The translations under genes were made by a program, and so were the position numbers. From NCBI GenBank assembly GCA_039519185.1, contig CM076847.1, forward strand, positions 46,197,708 to 46,261,707: a stretch of 64,000 nucleotides of DNA, written 5' to 3'. Below the pieces are notes generated by a model. It searched no databases and was not told the origin of the DNA. It saw only the letters and a program-made list of their open reading frames with translations. The DNA comes from Astragalus membranaceus. Its lineage: Eukaryota > Streptophyta > Magnoliopsida > Fabales > Fabaceae. Positions 21,439-32,312 of this stretch are shown piece by piece; position 1 is the first letter of the stretch, and every line of letters starts with the position of its first letter.

Positions 21439-21871
21439 GAGAATGTAAAGATACTGGTTGCAAACACTGTTAGGGACACATACAAGGTGAAGATATACGG
21501 AGTGTTCGTGTAGACTCTATGTCTAAAGTTGCTGAAATGGAAGGAGTAGAGAAGGAGAAAATGAGAGAAAAGGTGAATAAGATAATAGGTCATGGCATCA
21601 ACTGTTTTGTCAGCAGACAGTTGATTTACAGTTTTCCAGAGGAGCTTTTGCTGATGTGGGAATATTGGCTATTCACCATGTTGATTTTGAAGGTATTGAG
21701 CCTCTGGCTCTAACTGGTGGTGAAATTGCTTCAACCTTTGATAACCCTGAGTTTGTTAAGCTCGGGCATTGTGACCTTATTGAGGAGATTATGATTGGCG
21801 AGGTTAAATTTATTCATTTTTCTGGTGTTGCATTGGGGCAGACATGTACAATAGTTCTGAGAGGTGCTAGG
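21439..21871 (+). pseudogene. T-complex chaperonin subunit beta (CCT2) fragment, broken
   Basis: Reads as the middle of CCT2, a subunit of the cytosolic TRiC/CCT folding ring: VKILVANT, then [30 protein letters not shown], and after frame changes [20 protein letters not shown] and [18 protein letters not shown]. At least two frameshifts are visible, near 21506 (before VDSMSKVAE) and near 21648 (in FPEELF...). The ends of the gene are missing. A GT-starting, T-rich stretch follows at 21871, so it may be a genomic rather than an mRNA copy. No CACTA ends were found around it. Confidence 0.88.
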
Positions 21872-24540
21872 TACTTTTTCTTTTTCTATTGAAAATTCTT
21901 TTCAAATGTTCTTCTTTTGCATAGCCAGCCATTTCAATGGTTTTTGTCAGCACACAGTGAGCTGGGCATGTATAGGACTGTTTTGTATGCATGAGTTGAC
22001 ATTAGTTTTTTAACAAATTTGAATGGAAGAAGTTATAGGACTGTTTTGTATGCATGAAGAAGTTATATTGTGTTTGTACAGGGGAATAAAATTAAATGAA
22101 GTATCTCATTGCTAGTGCATTTCGTATTTGGCATGTATCCATTCAGGTATAATTATGTTGGAGACAAAACTCATATAAGGTACTAAAACGGTTCATTACT
22201 CCAATAGTTATATTGTGTTTTTAAGGTCTCTAATGATGTTAGAGTTTTGGTATGCATAAGAGAAGAATAACGACCATGTGATTTATTGGATGTTGTATTT
22301 TCCAGGAAGATGTTTTTCAGTCAGTGGGGAATTGGGATTAAGGAAGGCTCTCGATGAATGAAATGGGGAAGGGACACAAGGTGATGAAATTGCTGAGTAA
22401 GAAAATAAAGCAATTCTTTAATTTTATATGAATTCAGTTTATAGTTTACTATTTATTCGTTTGTTATCTTTGAAAGTGGCATTGTTCAACAGACTTATTG
22501 AATTATTTATGACTTCAATCTAGAGAGATGATCTTCATTTTTAATTTTCCCAGTATCAGGTATTGAAGACAGCTGCAGTTTTTTTTTTGGTAAGTTTATC
22601 ACATCATTGTCTATATTTTAGAACATCCTTCCTTACTTCATTGTCTATATTCCTGCTCTCTCATTGTCTGTGCTGATGTTTTGTTCAAAACATCTCTTTG
22701 CAAGTTATTTTGTTTACCTGTCCTCTCTTTCTTCTTACATGTATCTGAATTTTATTGGCCGTGTGTTTTCATTTGTCTACATCTCTCTCTACAACTTCTC
22801 TCCCTTTCTTACCTCAGACTCTCCTAATTAAACCGAATTGCATTTTCTTCTCCTCACTAACTCACTAGCTTTTGTATGCTTGGCTTTGTTGGTTTTAGCA
22901 AGTATATGTTTACTTCTTAAGTTATTTCTTTTCTGTTAGCCTTGAAATATAAACACACTTTAACAAAGTAACTTTTTCTTTGTTTGTCAAAAAAAAATAG
23001 TTGCTTTGTTTTCCTCCCACTAACTCACCACCTTTTGTATGCTTAGCTTTGTTGGTTTTAGGAAGTATGTTTAGTTTTTAAGTTATTTCTTTCCTTTTTG
23101 CATTGAAGTATAAACACATTTTTCAGTAGTTAACTTTGTTTTCCTGACATTGATACACTCTTGCGTTATAGTTATTAGGAATGTGTTACAATGTTTCAAA
23201 GCATCTTCTTTTTTTTCACTTCCAAAGCATTGCTCATTTTCCTTCCTCTGGTTTGCTTCTTTGCTCTTCCCTATTCAACAGTTTTTTTCTTTGTTGTTCT
23301 TTTTTCATCTATTAGCCTCATAGTTTATACATTGATTGTTTGCGTTTTTAAAAATAGACGGATGCTGCTCATGCTCCTACATGCTCCTCTGTCACTTGGG
23401 TCAGTAAATGTGGGAGAAAATGGCTAAGTAAATTTCAATGGATTAGTGTCAAGCACTCTATATTTAACAAAAAGTACCTTTGTTAAAAGCCTTTAGCTCA
23501 TGTACTTTTGCAGCTTTTATAAGTGCTTTGTTGTTCCTCTTTTTAAGACTATGTCTACGGATCATATGTATTTTTTTTATTACAGTATGGATCATATGTA
23601 TGGAAAAAAAATCTACCGTGTAGAAGAGGTATAAAACTACCGTGTTGAGTTATGAAATATGAGATCTTGATTTAGTTTGAACCTGTATTATAATCGTAAA
23701 GAACACTAAGAATGACATTATAGAAATCTTATTGGCTTGGTTGTGCAATAAATTAGTAAGGGGAGTGAAGAGTTTATTATCGGCTTTGATCTTATTCTTC
23801 TTGAGCAATTCTTTATCTACATACCTATTTTGGAGAAGTAAAGGAAGAACTTGATGATGAAGAATACCTATTTCTTTATTATCGGCTTTTAATTACTGTT
23901 TTTTTACAGTCATTTAATTACTGTTAAAAACCTATTGTTTAGACGGTTTGCATAATGCAGAAATTTTTTTCAATCCAGAACCCCTTTGGTAGCTGTGTAA
24001 ACTGATTTTCTCTAACATACAAACCAAATACTGCTCACCCGATCTGTAAAGATGGAAGATGGTATTATGTTTTTTTGGTATATAAATATATATCATGCAT
24101 ATATTAGTTAGATATATTATTTTTAATATTAGGTAAACACATTCGAGTTTACGTGTCGACTTCGCTTAGACAAAACAGGTTTACTCAAACTCTCAATTTT
24201 GACAACATTAATATTGACATTGCTTCTCATCAACACAGCGTTTGATTTGTTGATTATTTTTTCTATATCGTTTTCTCATTCTCGGCATCGCCTTTTCGTC
24301 ACCGTTGCGAGTTTTTTTCATTGCGGCGATTTTCTGAAGAGAAGTTTCTACATTTCTGCATCTCTGTTCATGCGTTTGAGTTTCTATGTCTCTCTCATTA
24401 GCAGCCCACTCGAGTTATTTTGCCAAGCTCAGCCATTGATTATGATAGTTATTTACGATACATGCACTTATCATTTTCCAAGCATTTATATTTTTTTTTT
24501 CACGGACATGCAATCCTCTATAAGGAGCAACTCATACCAA
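21872..24540. other. AT/T-rich sequence with a local duplication, no gene recognised
   Basis: A block of about 140 bp with CTAACTCACTAGCTTTTGTA and GGCTTTGTTGGTTTTAG occurs at about 22855-22980 and again, diverged, at about 23015-23150. GGACTGTTTTGTATGCATGA occurs at 21974 and 22037. Nothing in six frames resembles a known protein. Confidence 0.45.
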
Positions 24541-24542
24541 CA

Positions 24543-24597
24543 ATAGTTGTCAGTTGGTACGAGTGGTAATTGGGCTCGGATCCCATCCCAAGGTTTC
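24543..24597 (+). repeat. SINE 5' part, split by a Ty1-copia insertion
   Basis: TGGTACGAGTGGTAATTGGG is A-box-like, followed by GGATCCCATCCCAAGG and GTTTC. The rest of the same SINE (GGATTCGAATATTGGGTGTG, with the B-box) resumes at 25232 after the LTR. An uninterrupted relative at 35210-35312 shows the two parts belong together. Confidence 0.8.
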
Positions 24598-25231
24598 TGT
24601 GGTGTATGATGCAAATTAATTTTGAGGGGTGCAAATATCATATAATGGTGATTGGGCTGTACATTTGATTGGTGGGCCTCGCAGTGCTTTATTTTTCGTG
24701 GGCCGGGACTTTTTATTTTCAACCGAAATTGAAGCTGAGTTTCATAACTCAGAAGCATCGCGTTCCTTCTTCTTCTCCCACGCAAGAACACGTTTCCAGA
24801 AATCAAAAACGTGAAGCAAGGCGCGATACAAAGAGTAAGAAGCAATCGTGAGAGAGTGTCGACTCAGGTTGTAAATCGCTGTATCTTCTCTGCGTATGGT
24901 TCTTGTTGCATTTCGCGAAGAACCGATTTCGGTTTCAAGCAAAAGGAAACCGATATCACTGTAAATCAACATTGTTCATCATAGTGGATTATTGCTCGGA
25001 TTCAGACCCCCAGATGTAGGAGAAATCCGAACAGGGTTAACAAATTCTTGTGTTCCTCTTCTCCCTTTCTCTGTTTTTTTTTTCAATTCGGTTTATTGTT
25101 AAATTCCGTTTTGCAACATTCAGTTCCGTTTTCTTTCGTTTTATTCGTTAATTGCGTATTCGGTTTTGTGTTTTCAATTTCTCTGGAATTGGCTGCTGGC
25201 TTTTGTTGATTTATCGTTTCAGGGAACAACA
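24598..25231 (+). mobile_element. Ty1-copia LTR (left), TSD GTTTC
   Basis: Starts TGTGGTGTATG and ends GGGAACAACA. GTTTC lies at 24593-24597 and again at 25232-25236, so this LTR on its own has a clean insertion duplication on both sides and no internal sequence behind it, like a solo LTR. A nearly identical LTR is at 29787-30419. Confidence 0.88.
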
Positions 25232-26072
25232 GTTTCGGATTCGAATATTGGGTGTGGCAAAATTAAGACTCTGTTGGGAGAGGAGAACCACACGGACCAG
25301 TTAATCTACACATTGCCAACCAGGTTCTCCGGCGTAGATTAGTCACTAGCAAAGCCGATGAAAACTACGCACCAATAGCATGGTAAAAAAGCTCCTACTC
25401 TGTACAAACATGGATGGTTTTGAGTAACAATGGGATTGACGACCATGATTATTCTTTTAGAGGTATTAATTCTTTGGAAGCTTTGAATTTTCATTAGTAT
25501 GGTTTTTGCGTTAGTGTGGCTCTCCTTTGTATGCAGTGGATGACAACTTCAAGTCTCCACGTTGGGAGGTGGCTCTCCTTTGGACGTGGTGGTTGACATC
25601 TTCAAGTGTCCACGCTGGGAGGTGTCCCTGCAAAGACAATCTGATGCCTAAGTTAGTTTTAAGGCTTCTAGAACTATGAGGAGAGTAAATGTAAAGATAG
25701 GGTTGAAGCGACCTATCAAACTTGAGGGGTGAAGACCCCTATAGTAGTAGGAAGCGATTGAATTTGAGCAAAGTGTTCTCCGCTAATTTAGGAGCGCGTG
25801 TCCTTTTCTTGGGGGATCACGATAATTATGTGATCTGGTCGTTAATGATATCTTGGAGAGCACACAATAACTACTCCCTATTTATGCGGACATGGTGAAG
25901 GCCTACGCAATACTCGACATAACTACACAGGGTAGAGCTTGGTACTCAGCATGACTACACAAGGTACATCTCGGTACTCGGCATGACTACACAGAGTAGA
26001 GCTCGATACTCGACCTCTTGCAATTAGCATGTTTCACATGGCGTTTCATGTAGACATAGGTAGTACTCCGTA
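25232..26072 (+). repeat. SINE 3' part and flank, copy 1 of a duplicated segment
   Basis: Matches 30420-31252 nearly base for base: the SINE 3' half, a GTGGCTCTCCTTTG block, and three or four short repeats of the ACTACACAGGGTAGAGCTCG type near 25915-26015. The match stops at GTAGTAC (about 26070), where gag sequence begins. Confidence 0.9.
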
Positions 26073-29000
26073 GAAGAGTACATTGACGAATTCAACAAAG
26101 TCATTCTTGACCTCGAAAATATTGATGTCAAGATTAATGATGAGGATAAGGCTATCTTACTTGTAAATTCTTTACCAAAAACGTATGAACATCTCACCGA
26201 TGCTCTACCGAGACTAAAGAAGAACAGAATGATGGTCTATTTGTGAAAGGGAATTTTGAAAAGAAAGGCAAGAATAAGAAGAACAAGAAATGGGATAAAG
26301 AAAAAGGTAAGAAGGACAACAAGTGCTACATTTGTAAGAAAGAGGGTCATTGGAAGAAGGATTGTCCAAAATGGAAATCCAAGAAAAAGGGTGATTCCAC
26401 TGATGATGAAGGAAGCGTCTCAATTGCTTCCGAGTACTATGAAGGAGACGTTTTGATTGCGGAAGAAGTCATTGGGTCAAATTCCACAAATGAGGTATGG
26501 ATTTTGGACTCTGGCTTTGGTCAACATATAACTTCAAGAAGCGAAGTTATAGGGTATTGTGATGGTAATGTGTTGATGGCCTCTTCATTCATCAACAAGG
26601 ATCACTGGGTGTTGGATACAGGTTGTTCGTTTCATATGACCTCCAATAAGGAGTGGTTGATTGGCTATAGGCAAGTGAATGGCGGACAAGTGGTAATGGG
26701 AAACAACACAGTGTGCAAGATTGAAGGGATAGGTTCTGTAAGACTTAGAATGGATGATGGCACTATAAAGATACTTCCGGAGGTGAAGTATGTCCCTGGT
26801 GTAAAGAGAAATTTAATCTCTCTTAGTATGCTTGAAGCGGCGGGTTGTTCCTTTAAGGGGGAAGATGGTATTATGAAGGTGGTCAAAGGCTCTCTAGTGG
26901 TTATGAGAGGATATAGGGATCATGGCATATACATTCTCAAAGGTACAACAATTACTGGTAGTGTAGATGTGGCTACCTCAAGCACGGAATCGGTGAATTC
27001 CGAAAGGACAAGGTTGTGGCATCAAAGACTCGGGCATGTGAGTTCTAAGGGAATGCAGATATTGGAAAAGCTTGGTGTGTTCGGAAAGGACAAGCTTGGA
27101 GGGTTACCTTTCTGTGAACATTGCGTATTTGGCAAGATGCACAAGGTGAGGTTCAACACGGGACAACACAATACGGAAGGCTTGCTGGACTATGTGCATA
27201 GCGACATTTGGGGATCAGCAAGGATTCTCACTCTTGGGGGAAACAGGTATTTCATAACTTTTCTTGATGATTGTAGTAGGAAGGTATGGATTTATCTTTT
27301 GAAAACTAAGGATGGAGCCTTTAAAACATTTAAGGAATGGAAAAGCTTAGTTGAAAATAAAACCAATAGAAAGGTTAAGGTGCTAAGAACAGATAATGGC
27401 TTAGAGTATTGTAATGATGTGTTTACAAATTATTGTAAAGAACATGGAATCACTAGGCATAGAACTGTTAGGCACACACCTCAGCAAAATGGCCTTGCTG
27501 AGAGGATGAATAGGACCATATTGGAGAGAATGAGGTGCCTTCTCTCCAATTCTAGGATGCCTATTAAATTTTGGGGCGAGGCCGTCTATACGGCGTGTTA
27601 TTTGATTAATTTGAGCCCCTCCACCGCTATCAAACTAAAAACACCTCAAGAAATTTGGTTAGATAGGACTCCTAGTTATGATCATTTGAAAGTTTTTGGT
27701 TGTGTTGCTTATTATCATGTGAATGAAGGAAAGCTAAGCCCTAGGGCAAGAAAAGGGTATTTTGTTGGTTATCCTGTAAAGGCTATAGGATATGGAGCCA
27801 AGAAGACAAAAAGTGCATCATTAGTAGAGATGTGAAGTTCCAAGAAGTAGAATTGTTCAAGGGGACTAGAGACAACCAAGAGCTAGTTGAAGACAAGCAA
27901 GAGCAAGAGAGTTTTGAGCTTGAGGTGGAGCATGAAGCCACTAACAATGCCCCACCCCAAACTCAAGAGGTAGTGGAGCCGGATCCGGGACATCAAACAG
28001 ATGGTGAAGACAGTGATCAAGATCTCACGGATTACAACTTAGTCAAAGATAGAAGCAAAAGGGTGGTGAAACCTCCCCAAAGGTTTGGCTTTGCAGATAT
28101 GGTAAGTTGTGCTCTCTATACCGCGGAAGAGGTTATTAATGAAGAACCAAGGAACTACAATGAAGCTTTTAATCACAAGTATAGTGATAAATGGGTTGTT
28201 GCCATGACCGAAGAAATAAATTCTTTGGATAAGAACAACACATGGGAACTAGTTCCTAAGCCAAAAGGAGCTAGGGTGGTTGGTAGCAAGTGGATATTCA
28301 AGAGAAAAGAGGGAATTCCGGGAATTGAAGAATCAAGGTTCAAGGCAAGGTTGGTTGCAAAGGGATACACTCAAAAGGAAGGTTTGGATTACAACGAAAT
28401 TTTTTCACTGGTAATCAAACATTCCTCTATTAGAATCATCTTGTCTATGGTTGGTCACCATGACATGGAATTGGAGCAAATGGATGTGAAAACCGCATTT
28501 CTCCATGGAGACTTGAAGGAAAGTATCTTAATGCAACAACCGGAAGGTTTTGAAGCCAAAGGGAAAGAAGATTGGGTGAGTCATCTAAAGAAGTCTCTCT
28601 ATGGACTGAAACAATCTCCTAGACAATGGTACCTAAGGTTTGATTCTTTCATGACAAAGAATAAGTATGTTAGAAGTAAATTTGATTGCTGCATTTACTT
28701 CAAACATCTATCTCATGATAATGGCATCTACTTGTTATTGTACGTTGATGATATGTTGCTTGCAAGCAAGGGTATGACTTCTATTGTAGAATTGAAGAAT
28801 CAACTTAAAAGTGAGTTTGATATGAAGGATCTTGGTCCGGCTAAGAGGATTCTAGGTATGGAGATAACAAGGCACCGGGACAAAAGGAAGCTAGTCATAT
28901 CTCAATAGAGTTACTTGAATAAGGTGATCAAAAGGTTCAACATGTGTGATGCTAAGGCTACCTCTTTTCCCTTAGCACCACACCTCAAGTTGTCTAGCAC

Positions 29001-29714
29001 TCAAGCTCCTACAAATAAGGAGGACAAAGAGTACATGAAGGCAATTCCATATGCTAATGCAATTGGTAGCATAATGTATTCTATGATTTGTTGTAGACAG
29101 GATGTAGCTCAAGCAATGAGTGTGACAAGCAGGTTCATGGGAAATCCTGGCAAGGATCACTGGCAAGCGGTTAAATGGGTTCTAAGGTACTTGAAAGGGA
29201 CAACAAAGGTTGGTTTGGTGTATGGCAAGGTTGAAGAAGATTCAAAGGCGATACATGGTTTTGTAGACTCCGACTATGCTAACGATCTTGACAAAAGAAG
29301 ATCTTTGTCCGGATATGTGTTTACCTTGTATGGAAATACTATTAGTTGGAAAGCGAGCCTACAACACATTGTGGCATTATCAACTACCGAAGCGGAGTAT
29401 GTTGCTCTCACAGAAGCAATCAAGGAGGGATTGTGGATTCAAGGTTTGGTGAGTGAGCTTGGCATAAGTGATGATCTTGTATGTATATCTTGTGATAGCC
29501 AAAGTGCTATTCACTTGAGCAAAAACCAAATGTACCATGAGAGAACCAAACACATAGATGTTAGGTTCCATTTTGTTAGGGACATTGTGGAGAAAGAGGA
29601 ATTGAAATTGTCAAGGTTCACACAAGTGAGAACCCCGCAGATATGCTCACTAAACCAGTTCCCGTGAGTAAGTTTAGGCATTGCCTAGACTTGCTTGGTG
29701 TTGACATCAAGTAA
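26073..29714 (+). pseudogene. Ty1-copia gag-pol, near-intact but broken
   Basis: Starts inside gag (EEYIDEFNKV), then a CCHC zinc knuckle CYICKKEGHWKKDC (about 26324-26365), a protease active-site block WVLDTGCSFHMT (about 26606), integrase HHCC (LWHQRLGHVS to CEHCVFGK), catalytic FLDDCSRK, VLRTDNGLEY and PQQNGLAERMNR, reverse transcriptase (MDVKTAFLHGDL, LLLYVDDMLLASKG near 28735) and RNase H (STTEAEYVALTEA, TKHIDVRFHFV). The frame ends at TAA 29712-29714. Breaks: a frameshift near 26205, one near 27778, a stop at 28906-28908, and one near 29610. The gag N-terminus, leader and primer site are missing. An unusual second protease-like block, WILDSGFGQHIT, lies about 31 codons before the real one. 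Confidence 0.93.
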
Positions 29715-29786
29715 GTGATGTCTTGGTCTTTGAATCCGAGTTGAAGTTTTTTCTACTATGATGGAGTTTGCACCAAGGTGGAGATT
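29715..29786 (+). other. Copia 3' internal end and polypurine tract
   Basis: A short non-coding tail, with AAGGTGGAGA (29775-29784) just before the LTR TGTGGTG at 29787, as expected of a polypurine tract. Confidence 0.65.
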
Positions 29787-30419
29787 TGTGGTGTATGGTG
29801 CAAATTAACTTTGAGGGGTGCAAATATCATATAATGGTGATTGGGCTGTGCATTTGTTTGGTGGGCCTCGCAGTGCTTTATTTTTCGTGGGCCGGGACTT
29901 TTTATTTTCAACAAAAATTGAAGCTGAATTTCATAACTCAGAAGCATCGCGTTCCTTCTTCTTCTTCCACGCAAGAACACGTTTCCAGAAATCAAAAACG
30001 TGAAGCAAGGCGCGATACACAGAGTAAGAAGCAATCGTGAGAGAGTGTCGATTCAGGATGTAAATTGATGTATCTTCTCTGCGTATGGTTCTTGTTGCAT
30101 TTCGCGAAGAACCGATTTCGGTTTCAAGCAAAAGGAAACCGATATCACTGTAAATCAACATTGTTCATCATAGTGGATTATTGCTCGGATTCAGACCCCC
30201 AGATGTAGGAGAAATCCAAACTGGGTTAACAAATTCTTGTGTTCCTCTTCTCCCTTTCTCTGTTTTTTTTTCAATTCGGTTTCTTGCTAAATTTTGTTTT
30301 GCAACATTCAATTCTGTTTTCTTTCGTTTTATTCGTTAGTTGCGTATTCGGTTTTGTGCTTTCAATTTCTCTGGAATTGGCTGCTGGCTTTTGTTGATTT
30401 ATCGTTTTAGGGAACAACA
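29787..30419 (+). mobile_element. Ty1-copia LTR (right), followed by TSD GTTTC
   Basis: Matches 24598-25231 with a few percent difference by eye. Ends GGGAACAACA, then GTTTC at 30420-30424 and the SINE 3' half, as at the left copy. Confidence 0.9.
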
Positions 30420-31252
30420 GTTTCAGACTCGAATATTGGGTGTGGCAAAATTAAGACTCTGTTGGGAGAGGAGAACCACACGGACCAGTAAATCTACACA
30501 TTGCCAACCAGGTTCTCCGGCGTAGATTAGTCACTAGCAAAGCCGATGGAAACTACGCACCAATAGCATGGTAAAAAAGCTCCTACTCTGTACGAACATG
30601 GATGGTTTTGAGTAACAATGGGATTGACGACCATGATTATTCTTCTAGAGGTATTAATTCTTTGGAAGCTTTGAATTTTCATTAATATGGTTTTTGCGTT
30701 AGTGTGGCTCTCCTTTGTATGCGGTGGATGACAACTTCAAGTCTCCATGTTGGGAGGTGGCTCTCCTTTGGACATGGTGGTTGACATCTTCAAGTGTCCA
30801 CGCTGGGAGGTGTCCCTGCAAAGACAATTTGAGGCCTAAGTTAGTTTTAAGGCTTCTAGAACTATGAGGAGAGTAAATGTAAAGATAGGGTTGAAGCGAC
30901 CTATCAAACTTGAGGGGTGAAGACCCCTATAGTAGTAGGCAGCGATTGAATTTGAGGAAAGTGTTCTCCGCTAATTTAGGAGCGCCTGTCCTATTCTTGG
31001 GGGGTCACGATAATTATGTGATCTGGTCGTTAATGATATCTTGGAGAGCACGCAATAGCTACTCCCTATTTATGCGGACATGGTGAAGGCCTACGCAATA
31101 CTCGATATAACTACACAGGGTAGAGCTTGGTACTCAGCATGACTACACAAGGTACATCTCGGTACTCGGCATGACTACACAGGGTAGAGCTCGATACTCG
31201 ACCTCTTGCAATTAGCATGTTTCACGTGGCGTTTCATGTAGACATAGGTAGT
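30420..31252 (+). repeat. SINE 3' part and flank, copy 2 of a duplicated segment
   Basis: Partner of 25232-26072. Beyond about 31252 the sequence is unique (GTACTCTTTTAGAAGAGGTC), so this copy probably keeps the original right flank of the insertion. Confidence 0.9.
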
Positions 31253-32070
31253 ACGTACTCTTTTAGAAGAGGTCGGATCCCTATTGCCAAAACGATGGTC
31301 GGCTCGGTTTATTGCCGAGAGTTCAACGAGAAGCTTCACGGCGGAGCTCGGCGGTGCAAATCGCGACCGTAACAGCTATGAAGTCGGATTCATTATTTTT
31401 ATATGTTGGGGATCAAACAATTTGCTCATTAATTACAAAAAGCAGTATAGTACATGAGGATATATAGTTTTGATTTAATTTAGTGTTGAAGTGGAAAGAA
31501 TTAGATCAATCTCTGATAAGGACTAACCAACACTACTGGTCCAGTGGCTTAATCTACCTAGGAACACGGGGGTCGACCCGATTCTCCCGGGTTCGAAGAT
31601 AACGACTTGGAATCACATATATCAATATTTACCTATAACATGATTTTATATATTTGGATAGTGAAATTTTAAATGAGAAATTCAAAGTCAATGAAGAGGT
31701 TTTAATAGTTGACATAGAATCAAGTACATTATATGAAATTGTTTCAATATATTCAATTAATTTTCTAATGCATACTGTCAAAAAATTATTTTTCTAATGT
31801 ATTTATTTTTCTAATGTATACATTCGCGTGTATTGACTACTCATATTACTACTGTATTGTTAAAATTGTTTAAATTTTTTTTTTAAATTATGATTGTTAA
31901 AATCTTATTTATAACACAATATTTCACAAAATATATTAAATAGTGTTATTTTCATCTCTATTTAAAATAATTACTAGATACAACTTTCTTAGTTGGTTCT
32001 GAATCTGATACCCTGTTTCTTAGATGACTTTTGGCAAAAAAAAAATTAAATTCTTAGTTGACTGACCGAC
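31253..32070. other. Upstream region of the CYP74 gene, with a SINE fragment
   Basis: AT-rich. At about 31525-31600 a fragment reads CAACACTACTGGTCCAGTGG, then CTAGGAACACGGGGGTCGAC and GGGTTCGAA. It resembles, on the plus strand, the SINE in the intron of the CYP74 gene (33137-33325, minus). Confidence 0.55.
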
Positions 32071-32082
32071 CTATATATAAAG
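32071..32082 (+). promoter_or_regulatory. Candidate TATA box of the CYP74 gene
   Basis: CTATATATAAAG about 235 bp before the ATG at 32313. Other TATA-like strings (TCTATATCTATATAG near 32190) lie closer, so the choice is tentative. Confidence 0.4.
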
Positions 32083-32312
32083 AATGACCCAGTATCCAAA
32101 TAAATTAAAAAATTAAGGAGACAAATGCAAGTGAAAGGTAGGTTCCAAATAATTGTAAAGAAAGACCCTGTATCATTAATTAATTCTATATCTATATAGT
32201 TCTTATAACCAAAAAATTTATCTATATAGTTCCATTACTATTACATAACCCAAACAGGTAGCAACTAGCCAGCCAGTGCAATTGAAGAGTATTTGTTTAA
32301 ACTTAACCATAG

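Noticed and set aside
24486..24972. Frames of 60-119 codons on both strands, repeated at 29756-30161
   Set aside because: They fall inside the two copia LTRs and so occur twice. No protein family; LTR sequence.
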